A DNA stretch of 17,659 nt from Clostridia bacterium (GTDB lineage Bacteria > Bacillota > Clostridia > Oscillospirales > CAG-272): contig CAADYQ010000103.1 in the NCBI GenBank assembly GCA_900753295.1, positions 1 through 17,659 on the forward strand, given 5' to 3'. A program made the position numbers and the translations under genes. The notes below the pieces were generated by a model that did no database searches, was not told the origin of the DNA, and saw nothing but the letters and a program-made list of their open reading frames with translations. Shown one piece after another: positions 1 through 6,742 of this stretch (the first letter of the stretch is position 1; each line of letters begins with the position of its first letter).

Positions 1-175
1 AGCGGTGCGCCTGCACGCCGCAATATTTGCGTATTCGGCAGGCGTCCCGACCGTGATAGTGGATCACGACCCCAAGACCGCCGGCTTCGCCGCCGATGCG
101 CACATCCCCGCACTGCCCGTGGGCGGACTTACCGCCGACATGATCGCAGACGCGGTAATGAAGGCGAGAAAATAA
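1..175 (+). CDS. Polysaccharide pyruvyl transferase family protein, C-terminal end (partial)
   Basis: Only the last 57 codons are in the window; the reading frame begins at base 2 and ends with TAA at 173-175. The visible peptide contains VRLHAAIFAYSAGVP followed by DHDPK. This matches the C-terminal nucleotide-sugar-binding region of the polysaccharide pyruvyl transferase family (CsaB/WcaK-like), which usually shows an RxH motif, a GVP turn and a (Y/D)DPK motif. Family members transfer pyruvate from phosphoenolpyruvate to sugars of cell-wall or exopolysaccharides; CsaB-type pyruvylation anchors S-layer-homology proteins. The envelope genes just downstream, on the opposite strand, agree with a surface role. 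Assignment rests on a short fragment, so the substrate and exact subfamily cannot be told. Confidence 0.72.
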   Translation, partial: AVRLHAAIFAYSAGVPTVIVDHDPKTAGFAADAHIPALPVGGLTADMIADAVMKARK

Positions 176-234
176 CGGCATCAGCCCGTCCCGCACCTCC
201 CGTCAAGCGGGGCTTCGGCTCATTCATAAAAAAC

Positions 235-279
235 ACCCGGACCCTCTCCTTTCGGATCAGGTCCGGGTATTCTTTTTTC
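235..279. terminator. Bidirectional intrinsic terminator between convergent genes
   Basis: A perfect 9-bp stem (ACCCGGACC at 235-243, GGTCCGGGT at 260-268) encloses a 16-nt loop. It is followed by a T-rich tract (about 270-279) and preceded by an A-run (about 228-233). The A-run would serve as the U-tract for transcripts from the other strand. It sits between the end of the plus-strand pyruvyl transferase gene and the 3' end of the minus-strand operon at 301, so it should stop transcription from both sides. Confidence 0.85.
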
Positions 280-300
280 TTGACGACACGCGGTTTTCAA

Positions 301-1811
301 TCAATATTGTCCTATTTTTATTATCAGCACGCCGTTGCGGAGGCGCATCGAGTCCTTGGCGGGCCACACGCCCATATCGGCAACGTCGGGCTGCTCCGCA
401 AGCTCTGCGCATTCTTCGTTCGAGGCGAACCTGAAATCCACTCCGAGAACGCCCTCAAGGAAATGATAGATATGCTCGCGGTCATACATAAGATCGGACC
501 TCAGTCTGCCGGTGAGGATATGCGCGTGCGAGCTTGGCTCGTCATATCCGAGGATCACGGCGTCCGACTTCTCCCCGGCGCCAACTATGGCAATGCGCTC
601 TATCTCGTCATCGTCGGCTATCATGTGCATACGCGTCGTCATTTCAAGCGCCGTTGCGTAGGATCTTTCATAGCTGCTGTGCATATAAAAGTAGCTTATA
701 TTGGCAAGAACGCCGTTGTTGAGTATGATAAGCGCCAGCACCACGGCAAATATGTTCCCCATCCACGGGCGCAGCCAGCGGGCGTAAAGCGCCGCCGCAA
801 AGACCGGAAGGAGGCAGTAGCAGACGAGCATCATCGGTCGGTATACCATATCCGGCGAGACTATGAGCCATATGCAGGCAAAGAGCGGGATCGCCACTGC
901 GGCGGAGATCGAAAGGACGAGCTGCATGCGCCTGCGGAAGAGTCCGCTTTTTACCGCGGCGATGACCGCGCCGACCGCCGCAGCCGCAAGGAACACGATA
1001 TTCAGCACGCCGTAAAGATTCATTCCGTATGCGGAAGCGGTGCATTCGACCGCCATGAACCCGGCGTATCTGCGGCTCCCGGTGAGCCACCCGACAATAT
1101 TCGCCGGCGAGAATTCAAGCCGCGCCGCCGCATCTATACCGAGATACGTGACCGCATTTGCGTCCTCAGCCGTAAGGCAGATGCGCCATACGACGTAGTA
1201 AAGTATCATTCCGACGGCGTATATCGCCGCCTGTCTGCCGATATAGAGCCACGCCTCGCCGTTCGTGCGGCGTCCCTCAAGCATTTCGCCGATGAAGTAT
1301 ACAACGGTCAGGACCAGTGCGAACGAAACATATGCCTGATATATCCCGCACGCCAGGCACAAAAGCACCGCCGAGACAGCCCACTGCCACGGTTTTTGCA
1401 TTCGAACGCCGAGAACAGCACTGCGAGCGCCGAAAGCAGCATGGCAAGGAAATATCCGTCCGCGGTAAAGCCGTAAAAGAAAGTCTCGGTCATTCCGGGA
1501 TATGACGCGATGAGCGCTCCGCCGAGCACCACGGCGACAGGATCCTTTATTCCGAGCAGACGCACGACCACCGCGGCGGTAAGCGATATGTAAACGAGCG
1601 AGAAAAGTCCCGTCACCCACGGCAGTTCGAAAAAGCTGCTCGGCGCGCAGGCGAAGGAAAGGAACCACCGCCCCGACGCCACTATGTTTTGCGGGTCATA
1701 GAAGTTATAAAGCGAATCGCTGTTCGGCAGCGTGTTTGAGAACTTGTAGATATGAACGAGCAGTCCGGCTATAAAAGCCGAAAGGAACGCCCGCTTTTCC
1801 TCGCGGCTCAC
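301..1811 (-). pseudogene. GtrII-type membrane glucosyltransferase, interrupted by a single-base frameshift
   Basis: Two overlapping minus-strand frames together give one protein of about 503 residues. The first (GTG at 1811) supplies N-terminal features of the glucosyltransferase GtrII family: SDSLYN, QNIVASGRWFL and TADGYFLAMLL. It loses homology after FSAFEC. The second frame resumes at KPWQWAVSAVLL, then GIYQAYVSF, and runs through many hydrophobic segments to the stop at 301. The junction is an A5 run on the minus strand (1393-1397); one more A restores a single frame. GtrII proteins are multi-pass membrane enzymes that add glucosyl groups to surface polysaccharides from a lipid-linked donor. 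It is last in its operon, 48 nt after the YwaF-like gene. The start is uncertain: in-frame coding-like residues (IEFFRSR) precede the GTG, and no good Shine-Dalgarno site is seen there. The break may be a sequencing error, a real mutation or a slippage-based switch. Confidence 0.78.
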
Positions 1812-1859
1812 GCGGCTGCGGAAAAATTCAATGAATGTATTGCCCTTGCGCAGCCTCTT

Positions 1860-2627
1860 TTATTTTTTGTGATGTTTACCGAAGGACGCCCCCGCCTTCT
1901 CGCAAAGCGCGAACGTTCCCCACAACGTCAGCATATACGCGCCGAGTATAAGAAGCCCCGGTATCAGATAAAGCAGCGGGCAGGGTATCCAGTGCCAGAA
2001 AAGCTGCAGGATGCTGATATCCGCAGGGTATGTGTAGAAATAATTCGCAAACGGACACACCGTGCGGCGCAGGATGAGATTCACCGCATGCGCGCCGCCG
2101 GCAAGACAGCAAAGCGTAAGGTATATTCCGGGGAAGTCCCCAAGGCGCGGGCGGTAAATTCCGAGCGTGGCAAGGCTTATGCCGCAGATGAATATGACGA
2201 TATGCGTTCCGTAAAATCCGAGCATGCGGGGCAGAAAAAGCGAGTACCCGCAAAACGCCGACTCCGGAAACACGAGCGCCATGACCGCTCCGAGCGGAGC
2301 GACAAAAAACGAGAATCCCGTTATCGAGCGGCGCCCGGTGAGAAGTCCTATCGGGATGAGGAACATATTTATGTTGCATAGCTGGAGGGGCAATTCGTTC
2401 CACCAGTTAAAACGCACGATGCCGCTTATGCGGAGGAAATCCGCATCGTGCGATAGCGCGACTTTGTAAATTAAAAAGCCCACTATGTTTGCGATGCATA
2501 TCGCCACGATCACCCATCGGCGGGTCTTCTCCTCCGTGCGGGAAAGGCAGAAATACAGCAGCATAATAACAGCCGCCGCAAATACGAAAAGTCCGATGTG
2601 CACGGCGTTAAACGGTTTTATTATCAT
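1860..2627 (-). CDS. YwaF/TMEM164-like integral membrane protein
   Basis: A 255-residue, very hydrophobic protein with about six to seven predicted membrane segments. It carries the family-typical string LPLQLCNINMFLIPIGLLTG, followed by a segment with APLGAVMALVFPES and then an FYGTH helix. These resemble the YwaF / TIGR02206 family (TMEM164 clan), whose bacterial members have no firmly established biochemical role. It starts at ATG 2627 with AGGAG at 2636-2640, inside the 3' end of the preceding PAP2 gene. The two genes overlap by 20 bp, which implies translational coupling. Placement between a PAP2 phosphatase and a GtrII glucosyltransferase suggests a job in handling lipid-linked or surface glycans, but that is inference from context. 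Confidence 0.75.
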   Translation of the reverse strand: MIIKPFNAVHIGLFVFAAAVIMLLYFCLSRTEEKTRRWVIVAICIANIVGFLIYKVALSHDADFLRISGIVRFNWWNELPLQLCNINMFLIPIGLLTGRRSITGFSFFVAPLGAVMALVFPESAFCGYSLFLPRMLGFYGTHIVIFICGISLATLGIYRPRLGDFPGIYLTLCCLAGGAHAVNLILRRTVCPFANYFYTYPADISILQLFWHWIPCPLLYLIPGLLILGAYMLTLWGTFALCEKAGASFGKHHKK

Positions 2628-3276
2628 TCTTCGGTCTCCTTCTGTTGAGCACCATCACCGGCAGTGCGGCAATAAGCGCGGCGGCACATCCGGCTGCAAG
2701 ATCGAGAGCCGAGTGCTGTTTTATAAAAACGGTGGAAAGGCAGATAAGGATGGTCATGGCGGCGCTCGCAACACGAAATGCCGTCATTTTTTTGAGGCGC
2801 GGGCAGGAAAACGCTGTAAGATGCACGCACAGCGCCTCATAGCAATGAAGGCTCGGGAAGACGTTCACCGGGCGGTCGGCGGCAAAGATGAAGCGGCAAA
2901 GCCAGAGAAAAGCGCCGTCTCCCGCCGCATCGGGGCGAAAATCCACCGCCGTGGGGAACGCTATGAGCACGGCGATGCACGCCCACGCGCCGCCGAAAAA
3001 GGCGGCGCACTGGCGCGGGAAATATTTTTTATCAAGGAAACATACCGCCGCAAGCATGATCGGCACGTATGCGTACCACATAAGATACGGAATTATAAAT
3101 GCCGGGACGAACGGTATCGCATCGTCAAGCGCGCAATGCATCATCATGCGCTCGCGCTCCTGCCATGAGCTGAGAAAATATCCGAGCCAGACGGTCAGAA
3201 AAAGCGCAAAAAGATATATCTGACGGTTTTCGCGCAGAAATGCGCATATACGTTTTGATTTTTTCTTCATTTTCAC
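2608..3276 (-). CDS. PAP2-superfamily membrane phosphatase
   Basis: A 222-residue membrane protein with around six hydrophobic segments. It has the PAP2_3-like signature FPSLH (residues 140-144, histidine 144) and the later KQHSALD block (histidine 188, aspartate 192). These correspond to the second and third catalytic motifs of the PAP2 acid phosphatase/phosphotransferase fold. Such enzymes remove phosphate from lipid phosphates such as undecaprenyl pyrophosphate or phosphatidate, or transfer phospho-alcohol head groups (Aur1-like). The first classical motif (KxxxxxxRP) is not obvious, as is common in this subgroup. The start could be GTG 3276, directly after the TGA of the upstream gene (3277-3279), or ATG 3270 two codons on; neither has a strong ribosome site, so coupling to the upstream gene is likely. 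The exact substrate is unknown. Confidence 0.82.
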   Translation of the reverse strand: MKMKKKSKRICAFLRENRQIYLFALFLTVWLGYFLSSWQERERMMMHCALDDAIPFVPAFIIPYLMWYAYVPIMLAAVCFLDKKYFPRQCAAFFGGAWACIAVLIAFPTAVDFRPDAAGDGAFLWLCRFIFAADRPVNVFPSLHCYEALCVHLTAFSCPRLKKMTAFRVASAAMTILICLSTVFIKQHSALDLAAGCAAALIAALPVMVLNRRRPKNDNKTV

Positions 3277-4632
3277 TCAATACAGCGGAAGCACGGTCAT
3301 GGAAAGCACGACCTCATCCACCGGTTTTGCGTCGTATGTCCCCACGGCGATGGTGTCCTTTATAATGCGCCGGTCGCCGGAGAGACGTGTGGCAAGCGTC
3401 ATGCCGAAGTAGACATACCCCTGTCCCGCCGTGGTGGAAAGCTCATATGTGGGGTCAAAGAAATAATTACTGCCGTTTATGCTCGCTATGACCCATGCGT
3501 GCCCCACGATCTCGCCGCGCATATCGGTCGCGCACAGTTCGGCGGTAATGCCGACCTGCGTGAGCATCTGCGCATATGTGCGGGCAAAGGCAGAGCATAT
3601 CCCGGTATGCTCGTGATACGCGCGGTATGACGGATGATATGCCGGCACATACCCCGCGCGCAGGATATCGTAATCGTATTTCACGCGCGTGGTGATGTTG
3701 TGGTATACCGTCATGGCAAGCTCCTTTTCGCCAATTCCGGTCGCGGCTCCGCCGAGAAATTCGTTCGCCTCGGCATAAAAGGACTCGACCAGCGCGTCAT
3801 GCTCGGCGCGGGAGCCGGTGCTGTAACTCCACCGGATGCTCCCGCTCGCGGGATCGTAGAAGGTGAGAGTGTCAAACACGAGCTCGGCGCCGTAGAGCGG
3901 GAACTCATACTCAAGTATTCTCGGAAGCATATCCGCGTACCGCCTTGACGGACACGGAACGCTTGTATCGTAATTCAGATATGCATCGATAAAGGAAATG
4001 TAAAAATCGGCAAAGTCTCTGCCCATATAGCGCAGGGCGGCGGTCGAAAGCGCATAAGGGTTGTAAACGTAGGCTCCGCCCTTTACCGTAGGACGCATTT
4101 TTTCGGGCAGCGGACGCCACGGCTCGTACACGTCGGACTCCCCCGAGGACGGCTCAAGGTCGGGAGCGGCGCAGCTTGCGGCGGCGCGTTTGCCGTAATC
4201 GATCTTATAAGGGTAAATATAAAGCTCCGACCCGCCATTATCTGCCTGAAGTCTGCCGGACACGGTCACTATGCTGCCGAGATATTCGATGTCCTGCGGG
4301 GAGGAGGAGAGGCGCACGGTGGTGACTCCGGTAAAGGCGTAAGCGTTCCCGGAGGGATCGGTGCATTTTATGTTCAGAGAAGTCTCCGGCGTAAGATAAA
4401 GTCCTGAATCATCCTTTTGTATACTGCCGACGAGCACTGCGCCGCCGGTCGTTTCTATGTCAAAGCCGCTGTCCCCGGTGGAGTCCGGCGAGGTCGTGAC
4501 GTCACTACCGGTCACGGTGCCGGTAACTGTGGGCGTGGAGGGACCGTCGCCGCCGGCAGGCGTGGGGGCGCATCCCGAAAGAAGACATATGAGCAGGGTT
4601 ATCGGTATGGCTTTTGAGATCACTTTACACAT
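3277..4632 (-). CDS. Lipoprotein with transglutaminase-like (cysteine protease fold) domain
   Basis: A 451-residue exported lipoprotein. Residues 1-20 form a lipoprotein signal peptide with lipobox LLSG-C21, followed by a Thr/Ser/Gly-rich linker (about 22-58). Residues about 65-145 (GSIQKDDSGLYL ... YLGSIVTVSGRL ... YIYPYKI) look like a small OB-fold-like beta domain; this is a weak inference. The C-terminal half is a transglutaminase-like domain with all three catalytic residues visible: cysteine 346 (TGICSAFARTYAQML), histidine 378 (GHAWV) and aspartate 393 (FFDPTYE). Bacterial members act as cell-surface peptidases or cross-linkers, often with unknown targets. Start ATG 4632 has GAGGA seven bases upstream. 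It is first in the minus-strand operon, behind the promoter at 4685-4713, and its stop abuts the PAP2 start. Confidence 0.87.
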   Translation of the reverse strand: MCKVISKAIPITLLICLLSGCAPTPAGGDGPSTPTVTGTVTGSDVTTSPDSTGDSGFDIETTGGAVLVGSIQKDDSGLYLTPETSLNIKCTDPSGNAYAFTGVTTVRLSSSPQDIEYLGSIVTVSGRLQADNGGSELYIYPYKIDYGKRAAASCAAPDLEPSSGESDVYEPWRPLPEKMRPTVKGGAYVYNPYALSTAALRYMGRDFADFYISFIDAYLNYDTSVPCPSRRYADMLPRILEYEFPLYGAELVFDTLTFYDPASGSIRWSYSTGSRAEHDALVESFYAEANEFLGGAATGIGEKELAMTVYHNITTRVKYDYDILRAGYVPAYHPSYRAYHEHTGICSAFARTYAQMLTQVGITAELCATDMRGEIVGHAWVIASINGSNYFFDPTYELSTTAGQGYVYFGMTLATRLSGDRRIIKDTIAVGTYDAKPVDEVVLSMTVLPLY

Positions 4633-4684
4633 TGGCGTTCCTCGCGGAATAATCGTAGAATTAAGCGGTTTTTCTCCAGCTTTT

Positions 4685-4713
4685 ATTATATCACAATTTA
4701 CTTTGTATGTAAA
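4685..4713 (-). promoter_or_regulatory. Near-consensus sigma-A promoter for the envelope operon
   Basis: Read on the minus strand, the -35 element TTTACA (4713-4708, five of six consensus bases) is followed by a 17-nt spacer and a perfect TATAAT -10 element (4690-4685). Transcription should begin near 4678, leaving a leader of about 45 nt before the ATG at 4632. The -10 overlaps a GTGATAT heptamer on the minus strand (4694-4688), the same heptamer that recurs on the plus strand in the adjacent hairpin array. Confidence 0.82.
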
Positions 4714-4726
4714 GACATAAGGATGA

Positions 4727-4856
4727 GTGATATATTCTGCTTCGCAGAATGTGATATACGCCTACGGCGTGTGATATATGAATGTCGCGATAATTCGCGA
4801 CATTCATGTGATATCCCGCTTCGCGGGATTGAGGAAGATTTTGCTTTCGCAAAATC
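4727..4856. repeat. Array of GTGATAT heptamers alternating with sequence-divergent hairpins
   Basis: GTGATAT occurs at 4727-4733, 4751-4757, 4771-4777 and 4808-4814. Each copy is followed at once by a perfect small palindrome of different sequence. The palindromes are 7 bp at 4734-4750 (loop TTC), 5 bp at 4758-4770 (loop TAC), 13 bp at 4778-4807 (loop TAAT), and 7 bp at 4813-4829 (loop TTC, sharing two bases with the heptamer). A fifth hairpin without a heptamer, 8 bp, lies at 4837-4856. The heptamer is identical while the stems share no sequence, so structure rather than stem sequence is repeated. I do not know a named family for it. It sits 14 bp outside the envelope-operon promoter and next to the inverted-repeat element at 4867-5218. 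Confidence 0.85.
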
Positions 4857-4866
4857 CACTAATCTA

Positions 4867-5218
4867 CCTCCTCATCCGTCGCGCTTCGCGCGCCACCTTC
4901 CCAGACATGGGAAGGCTGACAGATTCGCTTCTGCCGACAATCAAGGTGAAGACAGCAAAACAATTTTGTTTTTATGTTTTTATTCTTTAGCCCTTAACCG
5001 CTTATTATATTTCTATTATACTGTTACATTGCCTTTCCGAATATGCTGCCCTATTAAAATACCGCCTTGCTGAATATGTTGCCTTGTTATATTGTCTTGC
5101 TGATTATGATACCTCACTAAAGATTATTGCTTTCTCCCCGTCCGTTGATGGAAGTTCGGATAACAGTAGCCTTCCCATGTCTGGGAAGGTGGCGCGCGAA
5201 GCGCGTCGGATGAGGAGG
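4867..5218. mobile_element. MITE-like element with 51-bp terminal inverted repeats
   Basis: The left arm 4867-4917 and right arm 5168-5218 are reverse complements over 51 bp with one mismatch (T4879 against A5206). Each arm itself contains two palindromes; in the left arm these are CGCGC-TTC-GCGCG (4880-4892) and CCTTCCCA-GACA-TGGGAAGG (4896-4915). The 250-bp interior is AT-rich, lacks a credible gene, and contrasts with the GC-rich flanks. This layout fits a non-autonomous miniature inverted-repeat element or a large RNA/DNA cruciform. No transposase is nearby, and I cannot identify a target-site duplication. The arms resemble a hairpin repeat that I recall as common in intergenic regions of gut Firmicutes. 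Confidence 0.75.
5031..5125. repeat. Degenerate tandem repeat, three units of about 30-33 bp
   Basis: Three related units start near 5031 (GCCTTTCCGAATATGCTGCC), 5064 (GCCTTGCTGAATATGTTGCC) and 5094 (GTCTTGCTGATTATGATACC). The core is CTTGCTGAATATGTTGCC with drift between copies. It lies inside the inverted-repeat element and may be decaying remains of the element's interior. Units are too diverged for certainty. Confidence 0.5.
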
Positions 5219-5227
5219 GAAAAATCA

Positions 5228-5251
5228 AAGATTTCGCCGGGGCGAAATCTT
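5228..5251. repeat. Stem-loop flanking the right inverted-repeat arm
   Basis: AAGATTTCGC (5228-5237) pairs with GCGAAATCTT (5242-5251) around a CGGG loop. It mirrors the hairpin GATTTTGC / GCAAAATC at 4837-4856 on the other side of the inverted-repeat arms, so the two may mark the outer edges of a larger composite element. A T-rich stretch follows (TCATTATTTTATT), so it could also act as a weak plus-strand terminator. Confidence 0.5.
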
Positions 5252-5252
5252 C

Positions 5253-5438
5253 ATTATTTTATTCTCCATAGAAACTAAAATTAGATAGCAGATATGAATC
5301 CGCTCTCTTTTTACGGGTGCGTTACTTCATGTTCAGATGTAACTAAAGACGTGTAGTAGATATGACTCTGTACTCATTTCACCATCGGGGTACGCGGCTG
5401 CAAATCTGCACAAACGCCCCCCGAGTACAAAAAAACAC
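5253..5438. other. Non-coding stretch upstream of the aminotransferase promoter
   Basis: No credible gene is seen. The only structure noticed is a short direct repeat, TAGCAGATATGA (5286-5297) and TAGTAGATATGA (5354-5365), and a loose GC-rich hairpin possibility near 5384-5425. This may be residual repeat material or an upstream regulatory zone. Nothing is assigned. Confidence 0.4.
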
Positions 5439-5474
5439 TTGACAGGGAGAGGGGGAATGGTGTATTATTATAAT
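5439..5474 (+). promoter_or_regulatory. Promoter for the plus-strand gene block
   Basis: A perfect -35 TTGACA (5439-5444) is followed after 18 nt by TATTAT (5463-5468), the best-placed -10. TATAAT at 5469-5474 is a better match but 24 nt away. It would transcribe the aminotransferase gene starting at 5503 and perhaps the genes beyond. GAGG at 5490-5493, nine bases before the ATG, is the likely ribosome site. Confidence 0.72.
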
Positions 5475-5502
5475 GTAGAAATATATATAGAGGCTTAGGT
5501 CT

Positions 5503-6696
5503 ATGGAATACAGATTTTCGGACAAGCTGGCGGGATTGCGCCCGTCGGCGATACGTGAAATATTCAAATCCCTCTCCGACCCGGAGATAATCTCGTTTGC
5601 CGCAGGCAACCCCGCGGCGGAATCCTTCCCGATAGAGGAAATTCGCACACTATCGGCAGATATACTTGAAAAGACACCCGTCGCGGCACTCCAGTACAGC
5701 CGCACCGAGGGATACCCGCCGCTGTGCCGGACGGTCGCCGAGCGCCAGCGGAAAAAGTTCGGCATCGGCTCGGACGGCGACGAAACGATAATCGTTTCGG
5801 GCGGTAACCAGGGAATTGAGCTTGCGGCAAAGGTGCTTTGCAACGAGGGCGACGCCGTGGTGTGCGAGGAGCCTTCGTTTATCGGCGCACTGAACGCCTT
5901 CCGCTCAAACGGCGCACGCCCGGTCGGCGTGCCGCTCGGAGAGGACGGCATAGACCCCGACGCGCTTGACCGCGTGCTTGCCGAAGAGCCGAGAGCGAGA
6001 TTCATTTACCTGATCCCGACATTTCAGAATCCCTCGGGCATAACAACGAGCCTTGAGAAGAGGAAGAAAATATACGAGGTCGCAAGACGGCACGATACGC
6101 TGATACTTGAGGATAACCCCTACGGCGAGCTTCGCTTTGCCGGCGAGGACGTGCCGACAATAAAAAGCATGGACACCGACGGCAGAGTGATATACTGCTC
6201 GTCATTCTCAAAGATACTTTCGGCGGGCATGCGCGTGGGATACGTCACCGCGCCCGCACCGATAATAAGCAAAATGGTCGTGGCAAAGCAGGTCGAGGAC
6301 GTTCACACGAATATATTCTTCCAGATGCTCTGCTACCGATACATGACGGAATACGACCTTAACGGTCATATACGTGATATACGCGCCATATACCGCCGCA
6401 AATGCGGACTGATGCTTGAATGCCTTGAGCGCGAGCTGCCCGCCGCGGTCAGCTTTACACGCCCGGAGGGCGGCTTGTTCGTGTGGTGCACACTTCCGCA
6501 GGAATGTGACATGGGTGCGTTTGTAAAGCAGGCTCTTGAAAAGCGCGTTGCGGTCGTGCCCGGCACGGCGTTCCTCTGTGACCCGGACGGCAAATCGCAG
6601 TCGTTCAGAATAAACTACTCCACCCCCTCGGACGAGGAGATACGCGAGGGCTGCCGCCGCCTCGGCGAGGCTGCGCGGTCTTTTGGAATAAAATAA
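5503..6696 (+). CDS. PLP-dependent class I aminotransferase (2-aminoadipate/aromatic-type)
   Basis: A 397-residue fold-type I aminotransferase, of a length usual for the MocR-related, free-standing LysN/KAT-like subgroup. Seen motifs: SFAAGNPA near the start (31-38), QYSRTEGYPPL (substrate loop), VSGGNQGIEL (98-107), LIPTFQNPSG (asparagine 176), LEDNPYGELR (aspartate 204, tyrosine 207), SSFSK with the PLP-binding lysine 237 followed by arginine 244 (GMRVGY), and FRIN with the substrate-carboxylate arginine near 369. All catalytic residues are present. The enzyme should move amino groups between an amino acid and a 2-oxo acid in the cytoplasm; substrate specificity cannot be read from sequence. 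There is no DNA-binding N-terminal domain, so it is not a MocR regulator. It heads the plus-strand block behind the promoter at 5439-5474; trpS follows 46 nt downstream. Confidence 0.9.
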   Translation: MEYRFSDKLAGLRPSAIREIFKSLSDPEIISFAAGNPAAESFPIEEIRTLSADILEKTPVAALQYSRTEGYPPLCRTVAERQRKKFGIGSDGDETIIVSGGNQGIELAAKVLCNEGDAVVCEEPSFIGALNAFRSNGARPVGVPLGEDGIDPDALDRVLAEEPRARFIYLIPTFQNPSGITTSLEKRKKIYEVARRHDTLILEDNPYGELRFAGEDVPTIKSMDTDGRVIYCSSFSKILSAGMRVGYVTAPAPIISKMVVAKQVEDVHTNIFFQMLCYRYMTEYDLNGHIRDIRAIYRRKCGLMLECLERELPAAVSFTRPEGGLFVWCTLPQECDMGAFVKQALEKRVAVVPGTAFLCDPDGKSQSFRINYSTPSDEEIREGCRRLGEAARSFGIK

Positions 6697-6742
6697 AATA
6701 AGAATAAAGTATTCAAAACACGAAAGGCAGATATATTTTATT

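Noticed and set aside
1390..1400. Programmed ribosomal -1 frameshift in the GtrII gene
   Set aside because: The direction fits (-1), but the site C-AAA-AAC is not a canonical slippery heptamer, no clear downstream stimulatory structure was seen, and I know of no frameshifting in this family. A one-base deletion is simpler; read data would decide.
280..1476. 398-codon plus-strand frame opposite the glucosyltransferase
   Set aside because: It is antisense to the GtrII coding sequence, rich in Arg/His/Ala as expected of a GC-rich shadow, and shows no family motif.
4727..4856. CRISPR array
   Set aside because: The repeat is only 7 nt, the intervals are irregular (24, 20, 37 nt), and the 'spacers' are palindromes; no cas gene is nearby.
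4723..5073. Open frame of 116 codons running through the hairpin array and inverted repeat
   Set aside because: It simply reads across palindromes and AT-rich repeat DNA, has no ribosome site, and its composition (Cys/Arg/His-rich, then Leu/Phe/Tyr) follows the repeats. Similar frames over such repeats are usually spurious.
6697..6742. T-box leader before trpS
   Set aside because: The gap to the upstream gene is only 46 nt and carries no T-box or specifier-like structure.
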